DNA of 64,000 bases from Ceratopteris richardii (GCA_020310875.1 CM035407.1:200974153-201038152); one strand, 5' to 3'. Positions 51,013 through 63,270 are shown, counted from the stretch's first letter. Notes: a model not told the origin generated them from the letters alone. A program made the numbers and translations.

Positions 51013-51291
51013 CAAACATTTGAGGAGGCATTTTTCATAGGATTTTTTGAAACAAACTTAGAAATTTTTGTCAAAATGACTTCCAACCTTAATGCTCGAT
51101 TGGTGGCCTATGAACTCAGCTTCTTTGCAAATCATTGATAGGCACCAAACGATGGAGTAAAGTCGGCACAATGGAAAGAATGCATGATATATGAAGCTAA
51201 CCTACTGAACCAACGAGAGAAAATATCCATATAGACATACTCATGTTACCAGTCAAACCCTATCGGGGACAACAGATTTAAAGAGGAGGTA
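51013..51291 (+). pseudogene. Old relative of element 1 ORF2 C-terminus, with polypurine tract
   Basis: Read on the plus strand directly after the array: [19 protein letters not shown], then RLVAYELSF. This aligns with QTFEEMFVTGFWEYHSKIF..QLFAVEQAL near residue 1250 of element 1's ORF2. About 120 bp further on, the nucleotide text TCGGGGACAACAGATT (51263-51278) and a purine tract TAAAGAGGAGGTA (51279-51291) mirror the hairpin and polypurine tract of the gypsy elements. A TGTGTGGAG (51292) follows where a 3' LTR would begin. It is therefore the 3' end of an older, plus-strand family member. Stops interrupt it. Confidence 0.55.
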
Positions 51292-52440
51292 TGTGTGGAG
51301 GGAGAATCAAGCAAGAAACGAAGGAAAATAAAATCAAAATGAAAAATGAGTCAATAAAGGTAACTCACCCTCTGCCCAAAGCCACACAGGGGCACACATT
51401 AGGTTTCACATGCATCAGACTACAACGCGAAAGAAGGAAGTCCCAAAGAGTGGAAACAAAGAATTACAATAGGACCTTTCAAGCACCACCCTCACTAAAA
51501 GAGATGCAATACTTATCACTGGGTGTGTGCAATGAAAAGAAGTAAATGGGCTTAAGAAATACAATAGGGTCATATGTGTGAGAACAAAGATGTATTTGAA
51601 GGCCAAAAGTTAGAAAGAGGTAGAGGCTGAAAAGTTGAAGAGGGTGACTAAGATAGTCACATTCTTAATTGATAGGTGCATGTGGTGGAAAGAGCTAAAC
51701 AGACATCAATGATAACACAACTACCCTCATATATGAATGTAAAGAATACCAAGGGGAAGATAGAAGCATTGGACTTAGGATCAAATAAGGTGACAAATTC
51801 TCTGAAAGTCCATAAGGCTTCCTCAACCACTGGGTGCTGGCGGTGGTCAACTACAAAGATGAAGGACGAGACCCATTATGCACACAAAGATACAGACAAT
51901 AAGCAAAGCCTGTCAAGGGATGGCAGAGACAAAGAAGGGGAGTGTTGTGGAGAAAAAGAGCACAGAAAAGGGAGCCCCAAAAATTTTCAAATTATGGGCA
52001 TAAATTTTCTTCTTCGAGTTTCTACGAAATACCTCATGAAGCTATGTAAATCCACTAGAGGAGTCCTCTAGAAGCGTGAATCCCAAATATTGTAACATAA
52101 TCCTTGTAACATAGTAGGAGATTAGAGTTTTTCAATAAAAGTGACAGCCTCTTGTGTGAAAGGACTAATTTTAGGGCACATGTATATAAGTCACTTGGTG
52201 ACTCTTGTAAAGAACTTTTTGCCATCGTGAAGAACTGAAGCTTATTTTCAAATTTGCCTCTTTCCAGCTGATTATCTTCTTCTCCAGGAGCTTGTGTGTG
52301 TTTTTTATGCTTGAAATGTGTGTGGGATTGTTGTCTATCACTTCCCTTCGTGTTTAGCCTATTGTAATGTGTGTGTGAGACTTGAGGAGTTGTTGAGCGA
52401 GTGTTGGTGTTTCCTACCATTCACTATTTTGCTCATAACT
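51292..52440. other. Possible decayed 3' LTR and unassigned sequence
   Basis: This follows the putative polypurine tract at 51291. No partner LTR is available to set the end. No recognisable coding region or repeat was found in the remaining stretch. Confidence 0.35.
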
Positions 52441-52588
<148 letters not shown>

Positions 52589-52875
52589 TGACGTGCATTT
52601 TCAAAGGATTAGTGAGTCAGAGAACTAGCTGAGACAAGGGAATTGCATTGTAGCATAGGCACTTCACTCACCATCACGTGTGCACATGTCTTCATACACT
52701 TGATACGTCTAATCTCTCATATTGATAATTTAACATGTATTAATCCATCACTATATGTGTACAAAGCACCTTGAAAAAGCCTTCTATTTATGAAAGAAAG
52801 TACTCAATATTTTACTCAGACCTCACAACCTAATAGAATTGATCCAAGCCCTTTTGCACACTTTCAAATGAAATT

Positions 52876-53099
52876 TGTTGATATATTTTGGTAGTGATGT
52901 TTGTGAACACATTTAGAACTGCTAGGGTACTTTTTTCCCTCTTAAGGAGGTTTTTTTCCTCTAGCTTGTCTATATGCCTATAACCTTCTTGTATTTGTAC
53001 ATTCACTTGATGATTCATTCAGTGTTTTGTTGTGCTTTAAGCTTCTTCTTCTTCTTCCTTGTGCTTTTTGTATGCTTGTGCATACATCAAACTCCAACA
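52876..53099 (+). repeat. Copia B 5' LTR
   Basis: 224 bp, TG..CA, clearly alignable to the 231-bp copia A LTR (shared TTTTTTCCCTCTT.AGGAGG and CTTCTTCTTCTTCCTTGTGC). A decayed tRNA-iMet primer-binding site, TGGCATTAAAGA, follows at 53102. Confidence 0.85.
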
Positions 53100-53452
53100 A
53101 TTGGCATTAAAGAAGGTTGTCCCTTCATCTAGGGAATTGTCAACACCCCTTTGATCATAGTTTGAGAATTACACAAAAATTGGTTAGTATAATCAAAGTG
53201 ATCAGGAGTTCAAAATAGCTTTGCTTTGTGGCATCAAAATTTTGATGTGAGCTCATTTTGGCCTTCAAACTCACTATCGCAATGTTTGTGCAGACAAATT
53301 TTCCTTTTATGCCAAACACATATTCAAGTTTTGGTTCGCCAATACAAGCACCTCAAAGTCTACTACAAGTTTAGTAGAGCTCGATAGGGTGGTTTTGTTC
53401 AACTTTTTGAATATATTCATTTTTTTTGCATCCAGCTATTTAGTCAATGGCC

Positions 53453-54341
53453 ATGGATAAAAGCAAAGATGTATTCCATATGTTGGTTGTTGAGGACAAG
53501 TTGGGTGGTACTAATTACTCATTGTGGGCATATATGATAAATCATGTATTGGTAGCAAAAGAGTTGTGGAATATTGTGTAGGGTATTGAAAAGTGCCCTA
53601 CTACACCTACAAATACAATTATTGAAGGTGATGTAGATGGATTTGAAGATGATGATATTTAGATTCTTATTTGTGTTGCGATTCCTACTACACCTACATC
53701 AGAACAACTTCATTGGGATGGCAAAGATGCCCAGGCACATGCATTGATAGCATTGTCAATCAAACATGCCATTATCCCTCACATTCACTCTTGCAAGACA
53801 AAAAAGAGTGCTTGGAATACACTTACAAACTTATACCAGCCAAGAACTGAGGCTCGTGTTGCTTACCTCCAAAAACAGTTGAAGAGTGAGCACATGAATG
53901 AAGGAGATACCATGGATAGTTTTCTGACAAAGATCAAATATATGAAAGAGTAGTTGGTTTTCATTGATGAAGTCTTTCTAGATAGTTCACTTGTGTAGAC
54001 TGTTCTTAATGGTCTTCCAGATTCATATCAAAGTTTTGCTTCTCCTCTTTGATTGATGATGAAAGGCAATCCAAATGCCTTTACATTTGAGGATTTAGTC
54101 TTTGTTTTGTTACAAGAAGATCAATCTAGGCAGAATAGGTCCATTATGCATATTACAAATCAAGCTTTCTTAGCTAGTCAAAAGGGCAAAGGTAAATGGA
54201 GCTCATATATTAGTAATAAAAAATCTACTAATGCTACACAGTCAAAGAAGGAAGACAAAGATGAGAAGAAAATAGAAAAGCAGAAGTGATTTGCAAAATA
54301 ATATAAAGGAAATGATCATGTCATAAAGAGTTGTCCAAAAC
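53453..54341 (+). pseudogene. gag: Copia B gag and zinc-knuckle region
   Basis: Starts with a degraded copy of the MAESSDVF-type N-terminus. It continues through MIALSIKHAIIPHIHSCKTK and QLKSEHMNEGDTMDSFLTKI, a lysine-rich SKKEDKDEKKIEKQK, and the knuckle region, in which the first Cys pair is lost (reading about AKEYKGNDHVIKSC). At least five stops. It breaks at the copia D target site AAAAC. Confidence 0.82.
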
Positions 54342-54631
54342 TGTTATCATTAGTGTCCATGTGAAAGGCCAAATGGCCACCGGACACTTCTTTGTATATG
54401 TTCTTTAATAAAAAATATAGTGGCTTGGTCAGTCACAGATTGTATGTTTGACCATAGTTGTAAGACCTAAGAAGTCTGTCTTCATGCTCATTGTGTACTA
54501 TGTTTTTTTGCGTATTCTGTGGCCTCTGTGTGGAGTACTGTGTGCGGCCATAGGAGCTCCGTTTACTACACCAAGGATATAGCTCTCAAAAAGGAGTATG
54601 CACCGTGGTGCATTGCTATCGAATTACTTCA
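54342..54631 (+). repeat. Copia D 5' LTR
   Basis: 290 bp, TG..CA. It is followed after one base by the primer-binding site TGGTATCAAAGC (54633-54644), one mismatch from the initiator tRNA-Met consensus. Confidence 0.92.
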
Positions 54632-54837
54632 CTGGTATCAAAGCATTTAGAGGCAAAAGCTTTGTTCCTTTTGTGCGAGTGAAGCGAGCACCCCCCCCTA
54701 TCGGATTTCTCTAAGGCTTACGACTAAGGCGGAGACCAAGGCATAGATCTTGGCATACCTTGTCATCCAAGTCACCGAAGTCACCATTGGCTTCATGTGA
54801 GGGAGCAACCTCAATGATCAAGGAAGATAGAGGTTCC

Positions 54838-54899
54838 TAATACTTCCTGGGAGGTCACCCATCCCAGTACTGTTCCCTCCAGAGCCTGCTTAACTGTGG
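54838..54899 (-). pseudogene. 5S rRNA-like segment (3' half, antisense to copia D)
   Basis: The minus strand reads CACAGTTAAGC (box A-like), then AGTACTGGGATGGGTGACC and TCCCAGGAAGT (box C-like). This matches the 3' half of plant 5S rRNA with few changes, in the correct order and spacing. The 5' half of 5S is not present. It lies in the leader between the primer-binding site and gag of copia D, in opposite orientation to the element. It is a 5S-derived sequence rather than a working 5S gene. Confidence 0.7.
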
Positions 54900-55925
54900 C
54901 AATCTCTTGTCACTAAGATACACTCTTGTGGTTTTTGAAGAAGGGGAAAGATTAAGGTTGACATTACCTTGAACATGTTTTGGTTCGTCAAAGCTTCATT
55001 CTTTGCTTTCAAAGTTTGTTTCTGGAGCATTTTTGGGGTGTCTTTTGGAGCCATTTTGGAGTACTTTTGCACATAGTTCTCTTCACACAGGTCCAAGAAC
55101 ATCAAGAAGAGTGTTCTTTATACTTCTCTGATAGCAAATACCAATGTTTGGGGCTGTGTTCTCAACCACACTAGTTAAACTACAGGTTTTTGGAAAGCTT
55201 TTCAGTTTTGGTGGGAGCAGTTGCTGCAAATTTATGCAGGATTTTTGAGCTGGAAACATCAAAGTTGACAGACACTTGGAGGTGTTGCTGGCTAGTTTTT
55301 GGGCTATACATTCAGCCTTTTGGTGTCATTTTACTTATATATTGAGCACATACACACCATGCATGCTTCTGTGGATATCACTTCTGTACATCCATGTGGT
55401 CATTGATATAGCGATTGTGTTTTTTTGCATAAAGCCTTTTACATTTGAAAACGAGGGTTGTGGTGAGGTTTTCTTAACTAGGAAACACCCAGATGTCGGG
55501 GTCTCTTTGGTGATGCAAGTGGAAGACTTACCCAACCTCGTCATAGGAGATGTATGATAATTGTTCGTAGGTGCTCGATAAGCCTAGTTGGCTTCTATTG
55601 GGTAACTGATTATATGCAGTTGAGTCAATGATTCACTATGCAGGTAAACATGTCAGTACTTGCAGTTTTATGACACTTTTACAATGGTCATATGCTCATT
55701 TTGCAGAGGACACTCTGGCAAAATTTTTCCAGATTTCTGGTTTAGTCAACTATACAGTGGTCGATTTACTCCTTGATACACTTATTTGTTGGTGTTTGGA
55801 TTCTTCTAGCTCCATTATCATTCTATTCAGTTCTCTACCATCATGCATCAGAGGTCTCAAGCACATCTGGTGGATCAAGGTCTAGTGCCAATGTTTTGAG
55901 GAGGAGCTATAACTTGCAGGGCAAA
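54900..55925 (+). other. Copia D leader, remaining part
   Basis: About 1 kb of non-coding leader. Small open frames (for example 55276-55557) have no recognisable domain. It is longer than the leaders usual for Tork-type copia elements. Confidence 0.5.
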
Positions 55926-56710
55926 GATCATTTTGAGATCTGAAAATTTGATGGCACAAACTTTGCTCTATGGAAGAATCAGATTAAAGATGTGCTGATT
56001 CAAAGGAGGCAATGTAAGCCAATAAATGGGATTTCAAAGAAGCCTACTAACATGGATGAAGGTGATTGGGATGAGTTAGATGAAATGGCCAGGTCTACCA
56101 TTCGGTTGCACCTAGCAGATAATGTTTACTTTACAGTATTAGACTGTGAAAGTGCAAAGGAGCTTTGGAAGAAGTTATGCAATACATATGAAAAAGAGAC
56201 GACATCAAATAAAGTGTATCTTGTGAGAAAATTATATGACCTTTGCATGAAGGACACAAATAGTGTTGCTGCTCATCTAAATGAGTTTGATGCTATATTC
56301 TCCCAGTTACAAGCTCAGAAAATGGATATGGATAATGAAATGAAAGTAGTATTGCTATTATGCACCCTACCATCATCATGGGATACTTTTTGCACAACCA
56401 TTAGCAATAGTGCACCTGGTGGTAAACTCATCTATGATGACATATGTGGAGCACTCTTGAGTGAGGAGATTCGTAGAAAATCTATGGTTGGCACTCAAAG
56501 TGGAGATGCATATAATGTCCGTGATTCTTACCAAGGAAAGAATCAGCAACGTGGCAAGAGCAAGAACAAGGAAAAGAATGGTCAGTGGAATAAGAGTAGA
56601 AGTAAATAAAGGAAGAGGGATATCGAATGCCATTATTGTCATAAGAAAGGACACATGAAGAAAGATTGGTATGCATTAAAAAATGCTAAAGGTAAAGGAT
56701 AGAATGTTGA
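55926..56710 (+). pseudogene. gag: Copia D gag
   Basis: From about 55930 the frame reads FDGTNFALWKNQIKDVLIQR after an in-frame stop. It is open from 55992 to 56609 (ARSTIRLHLADNVYFTVLD, LWKKLCNTYEKETTSNKVYL, LPSSWDTFCTTISNS), a UBN2-type copia gag. A stop at 56607 comes just before the zinc knuckle, which reads CHYCHKKGHMKKDW. The last zinc ligand Cys is Trp, so the knuckle is broken. Confidence 0.88.
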
Positions 56711-58311
56711 TGGGCATGTTAAACAATTACCTGCACCATCTACGTCGACTGTGAAGATTGAAGAAATTAATGCTATTTCTGATGATGCTGATGTGTTGAC
56801 ACTTGATAGTATTGTGCCAAGTAAGGCTCTTATGGATGATTCTCTTTCCCACACATGGCTTCTAGATTCTGGTGCTTCTTTCCATTTAACACCACACAGA
56901 GAATGGTTCTCTAATTATGTAGCAAAGTCTCTTGGTACTGTGAGACTTGGTGACTCTTACTAGTGTGATGTTGTGGGGATTGAAGATGTGGTTGTGCAGT
57001 TCATTGATGGTTCAAAATTTACTATGCATAATGTACGTCATGTACCTCAGTTATCACGTAGTTTGATGTCAATTGGTCAACTTGATGAACTTGGTTACAA
57101 GGTGGTATTCTATGCTAATTCCTTTCGTATATCAAAGGGCAATATGGTTATTGCAAAAGGAAGCAAAGTTGGCTCACTTTATCCTTTATTTGTATCACTT
57201 GTTAGCTGTTACTGAACAACCTATGGCTTGTATTTGGCATGGTCGTTCGGGCCATATATCTCGTAGTGGAATGGAAAATCTTTCTCGTTATGGCTACTTA
57301 CATGTGTTATCTTTCTCTGATTTTTCATTTTGTGAGCATTGTCAATATGGAAAGCAAACTAGAAATTTGCATAGAACGCACATTGACTCTTCAATTCAGC
57401 CTTTAGACCTCGTTCATACAGATGTGTGTGGCCCTATGCCCACTAGGTCCTTCAATGGTTCTCTTTACTTTTTCACTTTCATAGATGATGCTACTAGAAA
57501 AGTCTGGGTATATCCTATCAAATTGAAGGATGAGGTATTCCCTACTTTCAGAAAATGGCTTGCTTCAGTTGAGACTGAAAAAGGAACTAGGCTTAAGGCT
57601 TTACGTTCAAATAATGGGGGTGAGTATACCTCACATGAATTCAGCCTTTTCTATCACTCTAGAGGGATTTGTAGAGAGTTTACAACTCCTTATACGCCAG
57701 TACAAAATGGTGTAGTTGAGAGGATGAATATAACTATTCAAGATAGAGTAGTCTCTATGGTGCATCATGCAAACCTCTCACAAGGTTTTTGGGCAGAAGG
57801 AGTATTGATTGCAGTTCATGTGATTAACCTTTCACCTAGTATTGCCAAAGGTCTGAAAGTGGCCCAAGAGTTATGGACAGGGAAGCCACCATATTATGAT
57901 CATCTTCGAGTTTTTGGGTGTGAAGCATATGTTCATATACCCAAGAATCTTAGACAAAAGTTGGACCATAAGTCAAAGAAATGCATTTTTCCTGGATATG
58001 GTTGAGAAGGACAATTTGGATATTGCTTATGGGATCCTGAAACATGGTCAGTGATCAGAAGTAATGATGTCATTTTCAATGAGTCTAAGATGCATAAACA
58101 ACCCATTAAGGAGGTTGAAGTGAGAAGAGTGATGTTTGAGGATACTAGTCCTCCAGTTAGCATGCATAAAAATGATGCACATAAAGATGTTCAAGAGAAT
58201 GTCCATTCAAATCAATCTGCACATGATTCTGTTCAGCAACCATTGAGACATTCTACACGTGTCTCACATCCACCTGATAGATATGTTCCAGGTTTAGATT
58301 TTTTATGTTAA
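56711..58311 (+). pseudogene. pol: Copia D protease and integrase
   Basis: Protease: TWLLDSGASFHLTPHREW (56853-56910), with the active-site DSGA intact. Integrase: zinc module WHGRSGHISRSGMENLSRYG..CEHCQYGK (57236-57353), then the core with DVCGPMPTRSF, ALRSNNGGEYTSHEF and TPVQNGVVERMN. The second catalytic Asp of the D,D-35-E triad, normally D in DNGGEY, is Asn here, so integrase should be inactive. Stops occur at 56961 and 58003, and a frame change lies near 57200. Its end, to 58311, includes the LRHSTRVSHPPDRYVPG linker typical of copia before RT. Confidence 0.88.
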
Positions 58312-58319
58312 TATATGCT

Positions 58320-59876
58320 GATGAGCCTTCTCACTACAAAGAGGCTATGTAGACAAAGGATCATGTCAAGTGGGAGTGTGCCATGAAGAGTGAGTTGGAT
58401 TCTATTCACAAGAATGGTACTTGGGATTTAGTACCTTTGCCAAAGGGCAGGAAAGATTTACCATGTAAATGGGTATATAAGCTAAAATTCACATCAGATA
58501 GTGCTTCTCCAAATTATAAAGCACAACTTGTTGCAAAGGGTTTTAAGCAACAACATGGTGTTGATTTCAAGGAAATCTTCTCTCCAGTGGTCAAGATGAC
58601 TACTTTGCGCATGTTTCTTGGATTCATTGCAATGGAGGACTTAGAGCTAGTCCAAATGGATGTGAAAACAACTTTCTTTCATGGAAATCTTATAGATGAG
58701 ATCTATATGGAACAACCCAAGGGTTATGTAGTTCTTGGCAAGGAAAGTCTAGTTTGTAAACTCAAGAAAAGCTTGTATGGACTTAAACAGTCCCCTAGAC
58801 AATGGTACCAAAAGTTTGATGCTTTTATGAAGTCCCAAGGCTATTCTCAAAGCAATGAGGATCGTAGTCTGTACACAAAGAGATGATCAGATGGAAGCTT
58901 GATATGCTTGATACTTTATGTGGATGATATGTTGATTGTTGGGAAGTCCTCTTATGACTTGTCAATTTTGAAAAAGAAGTTGAGTCAAACATTTGATATG
59001 AAGGATTTGGGGGATGCCAAACATATTCTTCGCATGCGCATTACTTGTGTTAGGAGTAAAAGATGCATATACTTGTCTCAAAGTGAATACATATCCAAAG
59101 TACTTCATAGGTTCAATATGCAGGGTGGAAAGGCATTGAATACACCTTTACCCACATATGTGAAATTGAGCAAGGATGCTTGCCCCAAATCAGATGAGAA
59201 AAAGGAATTCATGAACAAAATTCCCTATCAGTTTGCTGTTGGTAGTCTCATGTATGCTATGGTAGCTACGAGACTAGACATTGCATTTGCAGTGGGAGTT
59301 GTGAGCAAATATATGTCTAATCCAGGCAAGATATATTGGGAAACAGTTAAGATGGTTTTGAGATATCTGAGTGGCACTAAGGACAAGTGTCTATGCTTAG
59401 ATAGAGGGAAAGCATCCATTATTGGTTACACAGTATCTGACTATGCTGGTTATGTAGACAATCGTAAGTCTACATCAGGGTACATTTTTCATTTTCTTGG
59501 AGGTGCTATCTCTTGGAGATCTTGTCTTCAAGAATGTACAACAGTTTCCACCACAAAAGCAGAGTATGTTGCAACAAGTGAGGCATGTAAGAAAGCATTG
59601 TGGGTTTCTCGTCTTGCTTGTGATATGGGTTTACCTTAGCATGTACCTCGTTTGCTGAGTGATAGTCAGAGTGGCATTGCTTTGGATAAGAATCCGGTCT
59701 ATCATGCAAAGACCAAGCACATTGAGGTGAGGTATCACTTCATTAGAGATTGCTTAGCCACTGAGCACATTATTCTTGAGAAGGTTCACACTCGAGATAA
59801 TGCTATAGATGTTTTGACTAAAGCTCTACCACAGGATAACTTTCGACACTTTTGTCACTTGATGGGGGTTACTTGA
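58320..59876 (+). pseudogene. pol: Copia D reverse transcriptase and RNase H
   Basis: RT: KNGTWDLVPLPKGRKDLPCK, VQMDVKTTFFHGNLIDEIYM, KKSLYGLKQSPRQWYQ and the catalytic LYVDDMLIVG (58915-58940). RNase H: SDYAGYVDNRKSTSGYIF, TTKAEYVATSEA, HAKTKHIEVRYHFIRD and VLTKALPQDNF. The frame is interrupted by stops at 58884 and 59637. RT catalytic residues are intact. The coding end at 59876 is followed by 147 bp to the 3' LTR. Confidence 0.9.
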
Positions 59877-60012
59877 TTCATCATTTTACACAGCCACTTG
59901 TACACTGTGTAACATGCCCATTAGGTGGGAGGTATAGTTTGTATACTTACACTTAGGTATTCTTTATCATTCTTTATTTTTCTCCCATAGTTACTTTGGC
60001 CATATTGGCCTT

Positions 60013-60023
60013 TAGTGGGAGAT
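60013..60023 (+). other. Copia D polypurine tract
   Basis: AGTGGGAGA followed by TT, directly before the TGTTACCGTT start of the 3' LTR. Confidence 0.8.
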
Positions 60024-60321
60024 TGTTACCGTTAGTGTCCATGTGAAAGGCCAAATGGCCACCAAACACTTCTTTGTATATGTTCTTTAATAAAACATAT
60101 AGTGGCCTAGTCAGTCACATATTGTATGTTCGACTGCAATTGTAAGACCTAAGAAGTCTGTCTTCATGCTCATTGTGTACTGTGTTTTTCTGCATATTCT
60201 GCAGCCTCTATGTGGAGTACTATGTGCGGCCATAGGAGCTCCATTTACTACATCAAGAACATCATCGTGGAGCTCTCGAAAAGGAGTTTGCACCGTGGTG
60301 CATTGCTATCAAATTACTTCA
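60024..60321 (+). repeat. Copia D 3' LTR
   Basis: 298 bp, TG..CA, alignable over its full length to the 5' LTR with many substitutions and an extra ATCATCGTGGA-type insertion. Confidence 0.92.
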
Positions 60322-60326
60322 AAAAC

Positions 60327-63270
60327 TAGTTGCAAAAGGGGCAAAGAAGAAAGAGGCTAGAATAGCGATTGAAGAGGCCTCTACACCTAAAATATAGTCT
60401 GCTAATCTTGCGTAGAATGAAAAATGGTTGTTACTACTATATGCATCTATGACCCATCTTCTCATGAACAGTGTATGTCTACAATAGACTCATATGTTTG
60501 GTACTTTGATAGTAGGGCAACCAAACATATTACCTCATAGCACAACTTCTTCAGTTCAATTGAGGTTGCCTCTATAGGGAATACTATCACATGTGCTAAA
60601 AACTCATCTTATCCTATAATGGGAGTTGGTAAGATCATTCTCACTATAATTGATGGTAGCTCTTTCACATTCTCAGATGCTTTGTATGTACCAAGGATCA
60701 AGAAAAATATGTCGTCAATTTCGGCATTAGCTAACATTGGCTTGGTTGTCAAATTTGTTGATGATAGATGTATAGTTCATGATCTCTCAAATGGTGATAT
60801 TATTACTTTTGGCATTTTATGTCGTGGGCTATATAAGCTCATAGACTATGCAAAATTTGTGTATGATTTAGGATGTGCTATTCAAGATTCACAGGCGATC
60901 TCAGATGCAAAGCTTTGGCATGCAGGCTTTGGTCATTTGAATTATGCTAGGCTTTGGTCATATGAATTATGCTAGTTTTCTATGCCTGCAAAAATCTAAA
61001 ATGGTGTCCTCTCTGCCCAAACTTCAGGAGCATTGTAAAAATGTCTGTGAAGGCTGTATTTTGGGCAAAATATAACATTCTTCCTTCCCTAAAGATGGTT
61101 CAATTTGAGTTGCTCATAAATTGCAGCTTGTTTATAGTGATGTATGTGGTCCTATGCAGACACCTTATTTTAGGAACCACCTTTACTTCATGGCTTTTAT
61201 TGATGATTTTCCAGGCATGAATGGGTGTATCCAATCAAAACAAAGTTTGAAGTATATGCTTCAAACAATTTCTCGTTATGGTTGAAAATATGTCAGCATG
61301 TAAATTGGGCACCCTCCATTCTGATTGAGGGGGGAATACATGTCTTTCGGTTTTAATGCATTTCTAGATGAGCATATGATAAAACATCAAAGTAGAGTGT
61401 CATATACACCTCAACAAAATAGAGTTCCAAAAGAAAAAACAGGCATGGAGATGGTGAGGTGTATGGTCAAAAGTATGACTTTACCACATAACTTCTTGTT
61501 TGAGGTTGTTATGTGTGCAACATATGTACTTAACAAGTGTTCCACCAAAGAAATACAATCTATCACTCCATATGAGGCTTGGCATGGTTGCAAGCCATCT
61601 ATTGCTAATCGGTAGTGCTTTGGTTGTCTAACATATGCAATAGTGCTTGAACAACAACACAGGAAATTGGATGGTGAAGCAGTAAAATGTATTTTTGTTT
61701 GGTATAGTTCTGAAAGCAAATGTTGCAATCTGTATCATCCACATGGTAAACACATTTTGGTTAGCCATGATGTTGTTTTTGTGGGAAATGCAATTTAGTA
61801 GTGAAATTGGATGGTAAAGTAGTGAAAAGTTTTTTTGTTGGGTACAATTTTGAAAGCAAAGGTTGTCATCTGTATCATCCACATATTAAACCCATTTTGG
61901 TTAGTCGTGATGTTGTTTTTGTGGGATATGCAATTCAACCATTACTTTCATGTACTAAGGAGACATCAATTAGCTCCAAAGATGTGTATGACACTTTGCT
62001 TCCTCTTTTTATAGGAGGAAAATCAAGCACTGGTCCAAATGAGGCAATTTCTCAGCCTTCATAGGTTCCACATGATGATGTAGGTCATTCCATTTCTGAT
62101 GTAGATTTACATGATGCATGTCTTGATGAGAGGATTGATATAGAAGACACACAAATTATGCCTAAATAGTTGATACATACGTTTTGAGATAGCAAATTAG
62201 ATGCACCTTTGTCATATCGTACTCATTTAGGATCTCATAGTGCTTATTTTACATCAGATTGCTATGCAACAACTACTCTAGTCTTTGTGATGAGAATGAG
62301 CTTGTTTCTTTTGATGAAGCACAAAATTCAAAAAATTGGATGGTTGCTATGTAATCAGAAAATGATGCTATTATGAAGAATGGTACTTGATCTTTATGTG
62401 ATTTGCCTCCAAGCAAAAAGGCCATCAACACTAAATGGGTATACAAGCTAACACATAAACCTAATGGAACTATTGAAAGGTATAAAGCTAGGCTTGTTGC
62501 AAAATCTTATTCTCAAGAGAGAGCCATTGATTTTGATGAGACCGTTGCACCCACATTTTGAATGACCACTATTCATAGCATCTGTGCACTTGCAACTCAT
62601 CACGACTAGAATGTGCATCAGTTGGAAATTAAAATGGCATTCATGAATGGTGTCTTACATGAAGAAGTGTATGTATTTCACCCCTATGGTTTTGTGCAAA
62701 AAGGGCATGAAAAAAAGTGTGCAAGTGGAAAAAGGCATTATATGGTTTGAAGCAAGCACCACATGCTTGGAATGAAAAGATGCATGCCTACTTGATTGCA
62801 CATGGTTTTGAGAATAGTCCAACGGAGAGCACCTTGTATGTTAAGCATGCACATGATGTAATTCTAATCATTGTTGTGTATGTTTATGACATGTTGCTCA
62901 TTGGTCCTTATGAGAAGCACATTGCTGAACTTAAAGCTGATTTGCATGCCTCTTTTGAGATGTCAAATTTGGGGTGTTTGCATCTTTATTTGGGCATTCA
63001 ATTTATGCAAGTTGATGGGGGAATATCTTTGTGTCAAACAAAATATGTATTGACCCATTATTGCAACACTTTAGCCTTGAAGTTTGCAAATCTATTGCCA
63101 CCTTTGGAAACACATTTACGGTTGAGTCTTCATGATGTTGGAGATGCATTTGATGTTGTTCTCTATCAATAGACTGTTGGATGCTTGATTTACTTATGCA
63201 TAATTCAACTTGATATTTAGTTTGCTATCTTTGATATGAACAAGTTTACGCATTTGCCTGGTGTCAAGCA
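60327..63270 (+). pseudogene. pol: Copia B pol
   Basis: Continues copia B after copia D. Protease reads WYFDSRATKHITS (about 60508): the Gly of DSGA is Arg, and a stop follows. Integrase zinc module: KLWHAGFGHLN (60909). The core is frameshifted, with PQQNRVPKEKT in place of PQQNGVAERKN. RT: WKKALYGLKQAPHAWNEKMH (62723), then VVYVYDMLLIG, where the first Asp of YVDD is Tyr. RNase H breaks off at 63270. A 140-bp tandem duplication lies in the integrase-RT linker (61664-61943). At least ten stops or frameshifts. It is a clearly dead copy of the same family as copia A. Confidence 0.88.
61664..61943 (+). repeat. 140-bp tandem duplication in copia B
   Basis: Two diverged copies start AAATTGGATGGT at 61664 and 61804. 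They share CATCCACAT and GATGTTGTTTTTGTGGGA. The copia A counterpart has a single copy. Confidence 0.88.

Larger units (their letters stand above)
54342..60321 (+). mobile_element. Copia D (Tork/Tnt1-like), nested in copia B
   Basis: A 5,980-bp element with LTRs 54342-54631 and 60024-60321 and the target-site duplication AAAAC (54337-54341 and 60322-60326). It has a tRNA-iMet primer-binding site, an unusually long leader (1.25 kb) containing a 5S rRNA-like segment, a gag-pol region with several stops, and a polypurine tract. The LTRs differ at many positions and by small indels, so it is older than copia A. RT motifs such as VCKLKKSLYGLKQSPRQWYQ resemble the Tork/Tnt1 lineage. Confidence 0.93.
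52876..63270 (+). mobile_element. Copia B, degenerate, split by copia D and cut by another LTR element
   Basis: A plus-strand relative of copia A. Its 5' LTR is 52876-53099 and gag starts near 53453. It is interrupted at 54341 by copia D and resumes at 60327 through protease, integrase and RT. It breaks off in RNase H at 63270, where a new LTR begins; the rest probably lies right of the window. Excluding copia D it is about 4.4 kb. Many stops and lost catalytic residues show it is the oldest copia here. Confidence 0.88.
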
